Assembly: GCA_944325215.1 (NCBI GenBank)
Contig: CALUZC010000009.1
Location: forward strand, 1-64,000
DNA length: 64,000 nucleotides
Origin: an uncultured Mucispirillum sp.
Lineage (GTDB): Bacteria > Chrysiogenota > Deferribacteres > Deferribacterales > Mucispirillaceae
Direction of reading: 5' to 3'
This document shows, in pieces, positions 55,213 to 64,000 of this stretch (within the stretch, counting starts at the first letter, position 1; every line of letters starts with the position of its first letter). The notes under the pieces were generated by a model. It ran no database searches and was not told the DNA's origin. It saw only the letters and a program-made list of their open reading frames with translations. The translations under genes and the position numbers were made by a program.

Positions 55213-58045
55213 AATAAATAATTTCATATCCACTGCTGATTCTTTAATAGAAACTTATAAACAAGAACATGAGATAGAAATTCTTGAAGAACATGAAATA
55301 GAAAACATTATTTTACCTGTAAAACTACTTTTTAATTTAAATGAGGAAGAATTTGTACAAGCAAAAAATGCACTTCATGCACGTATGGCAGTTAAAATGA
55401 ATAGAGGTGTTTGTTTAAAAGGTGACTACAACCATAAACCTTGGTATAGTGCATATAAAACCACAAAAGAAATTTTTCCTTTTTGGCAAAGATATGTAGA
55501 ATATTTAATAAAAGACAAAAAATTTTCTCACAAAGTTATTAATGCGCTTGATGAAAGTACTGATGATATAATGGATATGCTTGCAAACCCAGAAAAAAAA
55601 GAAAATTTTTCCAGAAGGGGTTTGATTATAGGTGATGTGCAGTCTGGGAAAACTGCAACTTATATAGCATTAATTAATAAAGCAGCTGATGCTGGATATA
55701 AAGTCATTATCTTACTTACAGGAACTATTGAAAAGTTAAGGCAGCAAACTCAAGGAAGAATAGATGAAGGTTTTACAGGGATTAAATTTAAAAACTATTT
55801 TAATGGCATAGAAAGTAAAAATATTGATTCATATATTGGGGTTAGTAAGTATTCTATTATAAAAGATATGTATGTTACATCACTAACATCTACGGAACTA
55901 GATTTTAATAGAAATGCATACAGGAGTATTATATCAAGTGTAAGAAGTTTAGCAGGTCCAGTTATTTTTGTAATTAAAAAAAATAAAAGTATATTAGAAA
56001 AATTAAAAAATTGGTTGTTAAATTATAGTGCTGAAAATAATGAAATACAAGAAACAATGCTTTTAATAGATGATGAAGCTGATGCTGCATCCATTAATAC
56101 AAATAATGATGATACAAATCCTACTGCCATTAATGCTGCCATAAGATCTTTGCTTAAAATTTTTATTCGCTCAAATTATGTTGCTTTTACTGCAACACCA
56201 TATGCAAATATTTTTATTAACCCAGATACAACTGATGATATGTTAAATGATGATTTATTTCCAAAAGATTTTATATATTCTTTAAATGCTCCATCAAATT
56301 ACATTGGTGCTTCTTCTATTTTTGTAGATTACAAAGATGATGATGGTAAAGTAATACCTGCAAAATATAAATATATGCTCCATAATAATGATGACTGCGA
56401 AGATTTTATCCCTGAAAGGCATAGGAAAGATTATTTACCAGAAAAGCTTCCAGAAAGCTTAAAAGAAGCTTTAGCTTCCTTTATTATAGCAAATGCCATA
56501 AGGGATTTAAGGGGGCACCATAATACACATAGAACCATGCTTATAAATGTAAGCAGATATATTTATGTACAAAATAACTTAACAGATATTATAAAAGAAT
56601 ATATGAAAACCATAATTGAAGAAATTAGAAATTATAGTAAAATGGATAATGCTCTTAAACACAGCAATATTAAATACATAAAAGATGTATATGATAAATA
56701 TTATGCACAATTAAATGAATATGTAAATGCAGAACAAACATTCTCATGGCAGCAGATACAGGAAACTTTATATAAATCTTCTGCTTCTATTGAAATATCA
56801 AGTGTAAATGGTGGTAATGCATCCAAAATATTAGATTATGAAAATTATGAAAAAGGTTTAAGGCTTATAGCTGTTGGTGGTTTAAGTCTTTCACGAGGTT
56901 TAACTTTAGAAGGACTGGTTATAAGTTATTTTTATAGAAATTCTAAAATGTATGATACTTTAATGCAAATGGGCAGATGGTTTGGTTACAGAACTGGATA
57001 TGAAGATTTATGCCAAATATGGATGACTAATAGTTCGCAGGAATGGTATTCTAATATTGCTGAAGCTACTGATGAGCTTAGAAAAGACATTGTTAGAATG
57101 CGTAACGCAAATAGAACACCGAAGGACTTTGGTTTACAGGTTAGAGCAGACAACAACTCTTTATTAGTTACTGCATTAAATAAGATGAGAAGTGCACAGG
57201 AATATACAATAACAGTTTCTCTTTCAGGACTATATAAGGAAACACCATATATAACAGACAATAAAGAGGTAAATAACCATAACTTAACTGCAGTAAATAA
57301 ATTTATATTATCTATTGTAGATAAAAAACATACTGATGAAAATATTAAACTTGCTTTAAAATCTAAACTCCAATTTTTAAATATACCTAAAGAAAAAATT
57401 ATTGATTTTCTATATACATACAATGCAGGTGTATTTAATAGCCATAATGGTTTTAATAGTAATAATGAAGGTTTTATCATCAACTTATTAAAAGAAAATC
57501 AAGAATCAGTATTGGATAAGTGGGATGTGCTTATTGCTTCTGGGAGTGGTATGCGATGTAATATTGGTGGTATAGAAGTAAGCAAAATTAAAAGAAAATT
57601 CACTGTTACTAAAACGCCTGATGGTAAACAAGGTGCTTTTCAAATGTTAGGTTCAAAATTAAGATTAGGAACAAATAGTGACGCAAAAGCTGGTCTAACT
57701 GATAAGCAGGCTAAAATAATAATAAATAACTATAAAAATACACTACCAGATGAAAGTAAAAATAAAAGTGTTCCTGCTAAAAGGTATTTTGAAGACAGTA
57801 CTGTAACAAGAAACCCTCTTTTAATAATTTATCCTGTAGAACTTAATAATGAAGATAACTCATTAAATGAAATTGAAAAAAATTATAAAAATGATACTCT
57901 TATCGGTATAGGGATTGGTATTCCAGTATTTAATGATACAAATACATATCAATCAAGTACTTATATAGTTAATATGAGAAAATATAAAGAATACACTGGT
58001 TTTGATGACAATGATATTGAAATAGATGAGATAGAGAATGAATAG
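55205..58045 (+). CDS. Z1-domain superfamily II ATPase, defence operon gene 2
   Basis: A 946-residue protein. Walker A is GDVQSGKT (143-150), Walker B is LLIDDEAD (about 286-293), motif III FTATPYAN is at about 328-335, and the C-lobe has GGLSLSRGLTLEGL and MGRWFGYRTGY as motifs V and VI. The middle SF2 core with the Z1 arrangement is the hallmark of the Z1 family found with methylases and AIPR proteins. It probably translocates on or remodels DNA bound by the partner nuclease. The overlap with genes 1 and 3 (eight bases each) implies a fixed protein ratio. Confidence 0.9.
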   Translation: MNKINNFISTADSLIETYKQEHEIEILEEHEIENIILPVKLLFNLNEEEFVQAKNALHARMAVKMNRGVCLKGDYNHKPWYSAYKTTKEIFPFWQRYVEYLIKDKKFSHKVINALDESTDDIMDMLANPEKKENFSRRGLIIGDVQSGKTATYIALINKAADAGYKVIILLTGTIEKLRQQTQGRIDEGFTGIKFKNYFNGIESKNIDSYIGVSKYSIIKDMYVTSLTSTELDFNRNAYRSIISSVRSLAGPVIFVIKKNKSILEKLKNWLLNYSAENNEIQETMLLIDDEADAASINTNNDDTNPTAINAAIRSLLKIFIRSNYVAFTATPYANIFINPDTTDDMLNDDLFPKDFIYSLNAPSNYIGASSIFVDYKDDDGKVIPAKYKYMLHNNDDCEDFIPERHRKDYLPEKLPESLKEALASFIIANAIRDLRGHHNTHRTMLINVSRYIYVQNNLTDIIKEYMKTIIEEIRNYSKMDNALKHSNIKYIKDVYDKYYAQLNEYVNAEQTFSWQQIQETLYKSSASIEISSVNGGNASKILDYENYEKGLRLIAVGGLSLSRGLTLEGLVISYFYRNSKMYDTLMQMGRWFGYRTGYEDLCQIWMTNSSQEWYSNIAEATDELRKDIVRMRNANRTPKDFGLQVRADNNSLLVTALNKMRSAQEYTITVSLSGLYKETPYITDNKEVNNHNLTAVNKFILSIVDKKHTDENIKLALKSKLQFLNIPKEKIIDFLYTYNAGVFNSHNGFNSNNEGFIINLLKENQESVLDKWDVLIASGSGMRCNIGGIEVSKIKRKFTVTKTPDGKQGAFQMLGSKLRLGTNSDAKAGLTDKQAKIIINNYKNTLPDESKNKSVPAKRYFEDSTVTRNPLLIIYPVELNNEDNSLNEIEKNYKNDTLIGIGIGIPVFNDTNTYQSSTYIVNMRKYKEYTGFDDNDIEIDEIENE

Positions 58046-58967
58046 CACACAAAATATTTTTAACAAAATAACTAATGCAGATACTGCAATTAGAGTTGAT
58101 GAAAATATTAATCATAATATTTTTTTAGGAAAAGATGAAAAAAACAGGTTAATTATATTTGCTGTTTCTAGTATGGAACCATTCAATATTGCTTCTTCTA
58201 ACCTAATAGAAGTACAAACTGGTATGCGAAGTGACGGGCAGTGGGTTTTATCTTTTATTTTGATTAATCAAGAATACTCTGATATGTTTTGTCATTTCTG
58301 TGATGATATGATTATGTATGCTGTAGGTAATAAAAATAAAGATGTTATAGAAAGCTTTTCAAATAGATATATTAAATGGCAGAATATGCTTAAAAAAAAT
58401 AATTCAGGTTTGTTATCAAAAGAAGCAGTTAAGGGGTTAATTGGTGAAATATATTTTCTGCTTAATTATATGATACATAAATATGGTGCAGAAAATGCCA
58501 TATATTCATGGGTTGGTATAGAATATAATATTCATGATTTTATAACCGACCACTTATGGTATGAAGTTAAATCAGTTAAAAATGGTGCATCCACAGTTAC
58601 AATTTCCTCTATTGAGCAGCTGGACAGTGATGAAAATGGACAACTTGTAATTAATTATTTTGATGATACAAGTATTACAGATTCAAATAAGATAACATTA
58701 AACAGTATAGTACATGAACTTTTAAATATCAATATCAATGAAAACATAAAAATAATGATATATGATAAACTTATAGATTATGGGTATGTTAATAGAAAAG
58801 AATATGATACAATAGCTTTTAGATTTGTAAAAAGAGAAATTTATAATATCAATAATACAACTGAAATTATTCGCAGAAATAATATACCTGACACCATAAA
58901 AAATGCCAAGTATGAAATATTTATTGCAAAAATACAGGATTACAAAGAGGATGAAAATGGAAATTAA
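58038..58967 (+). CDS. PD-(D/E)XK nuclease, DUF4420-like, defence operon gene 3
   Basis: A 309-residue protein with a nuclease core at about 133-180: GLIGEIYFLL gives Glu137, HDFITDHLWYEVKSV gives Asp167 or Asp171 and the Glu176-Val-Lys178 pair. The N-terminal half contains short strands and no motif; the C-terminal part has helices. DUF4420 proteins are the usual third member of Z1-containing operons and are thought to be the restriction nuclease. It overlaps gene 2 by eight bases and gene 4 by about eleven. Confidence 0.85.
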   Translation: MNSTQNIFNKITNADTAIRVDENINHNIFLGKDEKNRLIIFAVSSMEPFNIASSNLIEVQTGMRSDGQWVLSFILINQEYSDMFCHFCDDMIMYAVGNKNKDVIESFSNRYIKWQNMLKKNNSGLLSKEAVKGLIGEIYFLLNYMIHKYGAENAIYSWVGIEYNIHDFITDHLWYEVKSVKNGASTVTISSIEQLDSDENGQLVINYFDDTSITDSNKITLNSIVHELLNININENIKIMIYDKLIDYGYVNRKEYDTIAFRFVKREIYNINNTTEIIRRNNIPDTIKNAKYEIFIAKIQDYKEDENGN

Positions 58968-61053
58968 TGAGTTTAGGGAACGGCTTCTTGATGATATAAA
59001 CTATTCTGCTGCTATAAATAATTTTTCCACAAGAGAAAGCTTTTTAAATGAAATATCTTCTATATTAATAGATGCTGATTTAATTGATGAAGAAATACTT
59101 TATACATATTATGATGGGACTGGTTACAGAAATAAATCTGTTGCAATTGACGGGTATTTATATAATGAGCTTGATGAAAATCTATGCCTTTACATCATAT
59201 ACTTAAATGATAGTAATGAAAGCATCGAAACAATAACTCAAACCACTGCATACAACCAGTTAAAAAAAGCTTATTCGTTCATAACAGATTCTGGATATAT
59301 TGTTGATAATTATGAAGAAAGCAGTTCTGTATATGATTTAGCATGTGATATATTTCGTAAAAATTATAGTATAAGAAAATTTTCAATTTATCTTGTAACA
59401 GATTATGCAATGAGCAGATCTATAAAAAGTATTGATAATGAATTATTTAATAATATACCAGTAGAATTTCATATTATTGACATAAATAGATTATATGAAT
59501 ATAATACTGCACAAAATCAGAGAGAAGAACTAGATATAAATATAATGGATTATTCTGATAATCAGCTTGGAATACAATGTTTATTTGCTGGTGAATCAGA
59601 AAATTATACTGCATATCTATGCAATATACCTGGATTACTACTTGCAAAAATTTATAATAAATATGGGAGCAGGCTGCTAGAAGGTAATGTCAGATCTTTT
59701 TTACAAACTAAAGGAAAAGTTAATAAAGGCATAAGGCAAACAATTTTAAATAACCCTGAAATGTTTTTTGCATATAATAATGGTATAACTGTCACTGCTT
59801 CAGATATAAAAATAAGTAATATAAGTGGAGTCGATTATATTACATCAATTAAAGGTATGCAGATAGTTAATGGAGGGCAGACAACAGCCTCACTGGGTAG
59901 TGCTTTAATAAATGATAAAAAGGAAAATTCAGAAGAACAAATAAAAAAAATATTTGTGCCAATGAAATTATCTATTGTAAGTCAGGAAAAATCTTTAGAA
60001 ATTATTCCTGAAATTTCAAAATATGCAAACAGTCAAAATAAAGTAAGTGATGCAGATCTAGGTGCAAACCATCCATTTCAAAGAAGAATGGAGGATTTTT
60101 CAAGGAGAATACAAGCTCCTGCCGTTAATGGGCAGCAATATGGCACTTACTGGTATTACGAAAGAGCAAAAGGTCAGTATCGGCAGGAAACATACAAGAT
60201 GTCTAAAGCATCAAAAAAACAATTTGATATTCGTAACCCTAAAAATCAAATGTTTACTAAAACAGATTTATCTAAATATATGAATATTAAACTCTTAAAA
60301 CCTCACACAGCCAGTGCTGGCAGCCAGAAATCATTTTCTTCTTTTGCAAGCTGGATAAGTGAACAGTGGGAGAAAAATCAGGATAATTTTAATGAAAACT
60401 TCTATAAAGATATAATTGCACTTGCAATTTTATACAGAGAGACTGACCAGCTTATAAAACAGCAGCCATGGTATACAGGCAGTTATAAAGCGAATATAGT
60501 TATTTATACCTTATCTATTATTATATATAATATCCATAATAACTATAATAATCGTGAAATTGATTACAGAGAAATATGGAATATTCAAAAATTATCTAAA
60601 GAGTGGATAATAGAAATTGAAAAAGTTTCAAAATTAGTATATGAATTTTTGACAAGCCCTAATAGAGCTGTTGAAAACGTCACTGAATGGTCAAAACGTT
60701 TAGCCTGTTGGGATAATGCAAAAACGAATATTAATTTTGAGTTTGAAGCTTCATTTATTGATACTCTTATAGATTCATATGAACATAAAAGTATTCAAAA
60801 AGAGGCCAAAAAAGAGCAAAGAAGTACTAATAAAATTAATAATTCAATAGCCGTTGTTAATTTAGGTAGTGATTTTTGGCAAAATTTATATAACTGGAAT
60901 GAAACTCATAAAGTATTTTCAGAAAAAGAAATATCAATACTTAGAATTGCTACAGAAATAGATAATGGTAAAATTCCTTCCGATGCACAAAGTAAAGTAT
61001 TAGTTAGTATGCTGGAAAAAGCAAGGGATAATGGTTTTACAATAAAAAGATGA
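58957..61053 (+). CDS. AIPR family protein, defence operon gene 4
   Basis: About 698 residues from the ATG at 58957, six bases after AAAGAGG; a longer frame from 58903 overlaps gene 3 further and lacks a good site. The AIPR signature lies mid-protein: FFAYNNGITVTA, then MQIVNGGQTTASLG (about 301-314) and ISKYANSQNKVSDADL (about 353-368). AIPR proteins (abortive infection phage resistance) occur with methylases and Z1 proteins; the activity is not defined. The C-terminal 250 residues have a charged linker and a final helical domain. It overlaps the methylase gene by four bases (ATGA). Confidence 0.85.
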   Translation: MEINEFRERLLDDINYSAAINNFSTRESFLNEISSILIDADLIDEEILYTYYDGTGYRNKSVAIDGYLYNELDENLCLYIIYLNDSNESIETITQTTAYNQLKKAYSFITDSGYIVDNYEESSSVYDLACDIFRKNYSIRKFSIYLVTDYAMSRSIKSIDNELFNNIPVEFHIIDINRLYEYNTAQNQREELDINIMDYSDNQLGIQCLFAGESENYTAYLCNIPGLLLAKIYNKYGSRLLEGNVRSFLQTKGKVNKGIRQTILNNPEMFFAYNNGITVTASDIKISNISGVDYITSIKGMQIVNGGQTTASLGSALINDKKENSEEQIKKIFVPMKLSIVSQEKSLEIIPEISKYANSQNKVSDADLGANHPFQRRMEDFSRRIQAPAVNGQQYGTYWYYERAKGQYRQETYKMSKASKKQFDIRNPKNQMFTKTDLSKYMNIKLLKPHTASAGSQKSFSSFASWISEQWEKNQDNFNENFYKDIIALAILYRETDQLIKQQPWYTGSYKANIVIYTLSIIIYNIHNNYNNREIDYREIWNIQKLSKEWIIEIEKVSKLVYEFLTSPNRAVENVTEWSKRLACWDNAKTNINFEFEASFIDTLIDSYEHKSIQKEAKKEQRSTNKINNSIAVVNLGSDFWQNLYNWNETHKVFSEKEISILRIATEIDNGKIPSDAQSKVLVSMLEKARDNGFTIKR

Positions 61054-62294
61054 TGAAAAAAACAAATAAACCAATATTAGTAGAAATGTTTAGCGGTATT
61101 GGCAGTCAGGCTAAAGCACTAAAAAAACTTGGTTTTGATTATGATATTTATATATCAGATTGGGATATTTCAGCATTTTATGCTTATGATATAATACATT
61201 ATGGCAGTCAGAAAGATGAAATTCATAAATATAATGACTTATCGCGTGATGAATTAATAAATTTCCTTACTTCAAAAGATTTAAGTATTAATGGAAAAAA
61301 TACTGTATCAAAAAATTATCTTTCAACATGGAATACAGAGGCATTAAAAAAGGTATATACTGCATATATAAGAACAAAAAATTTAGGTAATATCCAAAAA
61401 ATATTATATTCTGAACTGCCTGATAATATAGAGATATTAACTTATTCTTTTCCATGTCAGGATTTATCAATTGGTGGAGCTTGGCATGGAAATATGTCTG
61501 GTATTGATAGAAATGCAAATAATCGTTCTGCAATGCTATGGCAGGTTGACAGGCTTTTATTTGATTTAAAAAAATTTAATAAAAAACTCCCTACTTTTCT
61601 ACTTATGGAAAATGTCTATAATATTAGATCTGAAAGGCATAAGGATAATTTTTTAGAATGGAAAAAAAGACTAGAATCACTTGGATATTGTAACAAAGAT
61701 TTTGATTTAAATGCAAATGAATTTGGTATACCTCAGTCAAGAAAAAGAACTTATATGTTAAGTGTATTGTGTAACAATAATGATAATATAGATACCTATC
61801 TAAAAAATTATGTTTTTAATAAAAAAACATTGAAAGATATGAACGAATTCCTTAGAATTAATTATTCTATTGAAAAATATAAAAACGAAGCAGATATTAG
61901 TAATCCAAATAAAACACCTTCAAGAGATAAAATTTATACAGATAATACATTAATATATAATGGAAAAACTCTTGTTAGTGAAATAAAAACTATTACTACC
62001 AAGCAGGATAGAAATCCAAATTCTGGTATAATAGAATACCCAGAACATAAACCTGGTAAAAGTAATTATAGAAACTTAACACCTAGAGAATGTTTCTTAT
62101 TTATGGGATTCGATGAACATGACTATGACAAATTAATAGAAAATAATTTTGAATTTAAAAAGAATCAATATTTTTATAAAAGAGAAAAACTTGAACGCCT
62201 TGCAGGAAATAGTATTGTAGTAAATGTGTTAATGGAAATATTCTCTCTTATAAATAATATTAAAAAAGAATTTAAGGATATCTTGGATTTATAA
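61050..62294 (+). CDS. DNA (cytosine-5-)-methyltransferase, defence operon gene 5
   Basis: A 414-residue C5-methylase. Motif I is VEMFSGIGSQAKAL (about 11-24), motif IV carries the catalytic Cys136 in YSFPCQDLS, motif VI is LLMENVYNI (about 185-193) and motif VIII is QSRKRTYML. The target-recognition part is at about 240-345, and motifs IX-X are RNLTPRECFLFMGF and RLAGNSIVVNV. It should protect host DNA from the operon's nuclease; the target site is not predictable. It begins within the ATGA overlap with gene 4. Confidence 0.94.
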   Translation: MMKKTNKPILVEMFSGIGSQAKALKKLGFDYDIYISDWDISAFYAYDIIHYGSQKDEIHKYNDLSRDELINFLTSKDLSINGKNTVSKNYLSTWNTEALKKVYTAYIRTKNLGNIQKILYSELPDNIEILTYSFPCQDLSIGGAWHGNMSGIDRNANNRSAMLWQVDRLLFDLKKFNKKLPTFLLMENVYNIRSERHKDNFLEWKKRLESLGYCNKDFDLNANEFGIPQSRKRTYMLSVLCNNNDNIDTYLKNYVFNKKTLKDMNEFLRINYSIEKYKNEADISNPNKTPSRDKIYTDNTLIYNGKTLVSEIKTITTKQDRNPNSGIIEYPEHKPGKSNYRNLTPRECFLFMGFDEHDYDKLIENNFEFKKNQYFYKREKLERLAGNSIVVNVLMEIFSLINNIKKEFKDILDL

Positions 62295-62714
62295 ATGGCA
62301 GATAATCTTACAAAAGAGCAGCGTCATAAAAATATGCAAAATATACGATCTAAAGACACAAGTATTGAAATTAAATTTAGAAAAGCACTTTTTCATGCTG
62401 GTTTTAGGTATATAAAAAATGACAAACAAATGATTGGTAAACCTGACATTATTCTTCCAAAATATAAAACCATAATTTTTATTCATGGATGCTTTTGGCA
62501 TAGACATGAAAATTGTAAATATGCGACTACTCCATCGACAAATTCTGATTTCTGGCAGAATAAATTTTTAAATACTGCTAAAAGGGATAAAATAGAACAA
62601 CAGAAATTAAAAGATGCTGGGTGGAATATTATAATTATTTGGGAATGTGAAATAAAGCATAATTTTCAAGTAACTCTCGAGAACACTATATCTCTTCTTC
62701 GCTTATATGTTTAA
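62295..62714 (+). CDS. vsr: Vsr-like very-short-patch mismatch endonuclease, defence operon gene 6
   Basis: A 139-residue nuclease of the Vsr fold. Family sequence is clear: a start of the LTKEQRHKNMQNIRSKDTSIE type, GKPDIILPKYKTIIFIHGCFWHRH (about 55-78) with the catalytic Asp and His residues, CKYATTP, and a closing GWNIIIIWECE. Vsr enzymes nick T:G mismatches left when 5-methylcytosine deaminates, so it probably repairs the target sites of the adjacent methylase. It starts directly after the methylase stop codon. Confidence 0.93.
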   Translation: MADNLTKEQRHKNMQNIRSKDTSIEIKFRKALFHAGFRYIKNDKQMIGKPDIILPKYKTIIFIHGCFWHRHENCKYATTPSTNSDFWQNKFLNTAKRDKIEQQKLKDAGWNIIIIWECEIKHNFQVTLENTISLLRLYV

Positions 62715-62723
62715 CTCCCCACC

Positions 62724-63881
62724 TTACTCTGTGCCTTCATTTAAAATATTTATATATTCTTTATAAGCAAATATTTTATTTCGTTTTTTCTGGGATACTT
62801 CTTCTAGTATGCCTAATTTTATTAAATTTTCTAAAGATGAATGTATGGTTGCAGCACTTAAACTTGTCTGTGTTTGTATTGCATTTGCATTTAATACTGG
62901 CTGTTTCACAAAACATCTGTAAACCACTAATGCTGTGCTTGAAGCCCTGCCCATACTATTCACTTTTGCTTCATGGTCATTTATTAATGCAATTAAATTT
63001 TTAGCAGTATTTACTGCCTGATTTGATGTGTGTATAACTGCTTCTGCAAAAAAATCTATCCATTTTTCCCAGTCACCATTTATTCTCACATTTGTTAGAT
63101 ATTCATAATATGCCTGCCTGTGTATTTTAAAATAAAGGCTTAAATAAAGCAGCGGTTTTTGTAACACTTTATTTTCATAAAGCAATAGTGATATTAGCAG
63201 TCTGCCTAATCTTCCATTTCCATCTAAAAATGGATGTATTGTTTCAAACTGTACATGGCTTATAGCTGCTTTTAGTAATACTGGCGTTACACTTTTCATA
63301 TCATGTATAAATGTTTCTAAATTACCCATACAACTTTCAACCATATTTGGTGGCGGTGGCACAAATACTGCATTGCCTGGCCTTGTGCCACCTATCCAGT
63401 TTTGGCTTGTTCTATACTGTCCTGGCTCTTTTGTGCTGCCCCTGCCTTTTGAAAGAAGTATATTATGTATCTCTTTAAATAATCTGCTGCTTACAGGAAA
63501 ACCCTCATCTATCCTTTTTACACCATATTCTAATGCTTTTACATAATTACTCACTTCCATAGCATCATCAATAGGAACTCCTGGAATACCTTCTAACTCA
63601 TATACTAATAAATCTGATATGGAAGACTGTGTGCCTTCTATCATGGAAGATAATACAGCCTCTTTCCTAACATACATATATAAAAATAGTGAAGAATCTG
63701 GCAGTATTTCAGAAATACTGTCCAGCCTGCCTAATGATACTAAGGCATTGTCCAGTTTTCTTGCAAGCTCTGCATCTATTTTTAAAGGCTGTTTTAGTGG
63801 TAATTTATTAGGAATAAAAGCACGAACTTCTTCACCACCAAGCTTTAAAATATCATATCTTCCCTGTAGTCCTCTTTTCAT
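62724..63881 (-). CDS. Fic-domain AMPylase with winged helix
   Basis: A 385-residue protein. The Fic core at about 105-270 has the catalytic HPFLDGNGRLGR (216-227, His216). An inhibitory helix precedes it, SSMIEGTQ (about 78-85, Glu82), the class II arrangement with autoinhibition in cis. The last 80 residues look like a winged helix (NANAIQTQTSLSAATIHSSLENLIKLGILEEV), as in many stand-alone Fic proteins. Fic enzymes usually AMPylate a hydroxyl on a target protein. It converges on vsr, nine bases apart, and its upstream region carries the dyad array. It might regulate itself through the winged helix. Confidence 0.9.
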   Translation of the reverse strand: MKRGLQGRYDILKLGGEEVRAFIPNKLPLKQPLKIDAELARKLDNALVSLGRLDSISEILPDSSLFLYMYVRKEAVLSSMIEGTQSSISDLLVYELEGIPGVPIDDAMEVSNYVKALEYGVKRIDEGFPVSSRLFKEIHNILLSKGRGSTKEPGQYRTSQNWIGGTRPGNAVFVPPPPNMVESCMGNLETFIHDMKSVTPVLLKAAISHVQFETIHPFLDGNGRLGRLLISLLLYENKVLQKPLLYLSLYFKIHRQAYYEYLTNVRINGDWEKWIDFFAEAVIHTSNQAVNTAKNLIALINDHEAKVNSMGRASSTALVVYRCFVKQPVLNANAIQTQTSLSAATIHSSLENLIKLGILEEVSQKKRNKIFAYKEYINILNEGTE

Positions 63882-63903
63882 AAACCTTACCTTTGATATG
63901 CCT

Positions 63904-63998
63904 TTATTTTAAGTTAACCACTTAACTTAAAATAAGAAATTTGTTATTTTAACTTAACACCGAAACTTAAAATAAGCAAGCCGTTATTTTAAGTTAAG
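63904..63998. repeat. Array of inverted 14-base units upstream of the Fic gene
   Basis: Five near-identical copies of TTATTTTAAGTTAA, alternating in orientation, begin at about 63904(+), 63921(-), 63943(+), 63963(-) and 63983(+). Plus-strand units recur at 39-40 bases. The array fills the Fic promoter region and reaches the end of the window, so more copies may follow. A likely operator for a dimeric regulator. Confidence 0.75.
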
Positions 63999-64000
63999 CC

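Noticed and set aside
63904-64000. CRISPR-like array at the right end
   Set aside because: The units are 14 bases, alternate in orientation and have no unique spacers of constant length; they are dyad repeats.

Overview
The window is AT-rich, densely coded DNA from a Gram-negative bacterium. Lipobox-bearing lipoproteins, an RND efflux pair, periplasmic cytochrome c maturation genes and a cytochrome-b-type succinate dehydrogenase all point to a two-membrane respiratory organism. The base composition, a CcmE with a CxxxY haem site, and the gene string ilvB-ilvN-ilvC / psd-pssA-leuA suggest Deferribacterota, possibly a Mucispirillum-like gut bacterium. That assignment is inference from gene content; no rRNA or tRNA gene was seen to test it.

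Layout. 0.2-8.8 kb holds a large ankyrin-repeat lipoprotein, a small unknown protein, a TauE/SafE transporter with a small membrane partner, phosphate acetyltransferase, fmt, a 5'-nucleotidase lipoprotein and htpX. 8.8-16.8 kb holds an ArsR regulator, a ChaN/PDZ protein and its M1-like peptidase partner, a purine permease and a chemoreceptor. 16.9-26 kb is branched-chain amino-acid synthesis (ilvD, ilvB, ilvN, ilvC, leuA) with psd-pssA, interrupted by an inverted allE. 26-29.5 kb is recA-recX-rplI-dnaB. 29.5-33.2 kb is sdhCDAB behind a 510-bp leader region. 33.3-38.7 kb is accessory: a GIY-YIG gene broken by an in-frame stop, a clostripain-like lipoprotein, and an Xre / ImmA-IrrE / PIN cassette bounded by two copies of the 3' end of an RND gene. 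38.7-46.9 kb holds the RND pump and its adaptor, ccmDCBA, ccmE and a CcdA-like protein, including a 47-codon ccmD. 47-52.7 kb holds feoA behind a Fur box, a broken rseC-like gene, and a ppx - degenerate ppx - ppk operon.

The right end, 52.7-64 kb, is a defence island: vapBC, a remnant of a DUF3427-type gene, then six tightly overlapping genes behind one strong promoter: GHKL (MORC/MutL-like) ATPase, Z1-domain SF2 ATPase, PD-(D/E)XK (DUF4420) nuclease, AIPR protein, DNA cytosine-5 methyltransferase and Vsr-like endonuclease. A Fic gene follows in the opposite direction, its upstream region filled by an array of about 40-bp dyad repeats that runs off the window. The six-gene operon is the best candidate for an interesting system. 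Its parts match a class predicted from comparative genomics (restriction-modification systems with MutL/MORC ATPases), but I do not know of a mechanism established for this combination.

No CRISPR array, IS transposase, rRNA or tRNA gene was recognised. Starts were moved from the longest reading frame where ribosome-binding sites or promoters decided the matter; this is said in each entry.
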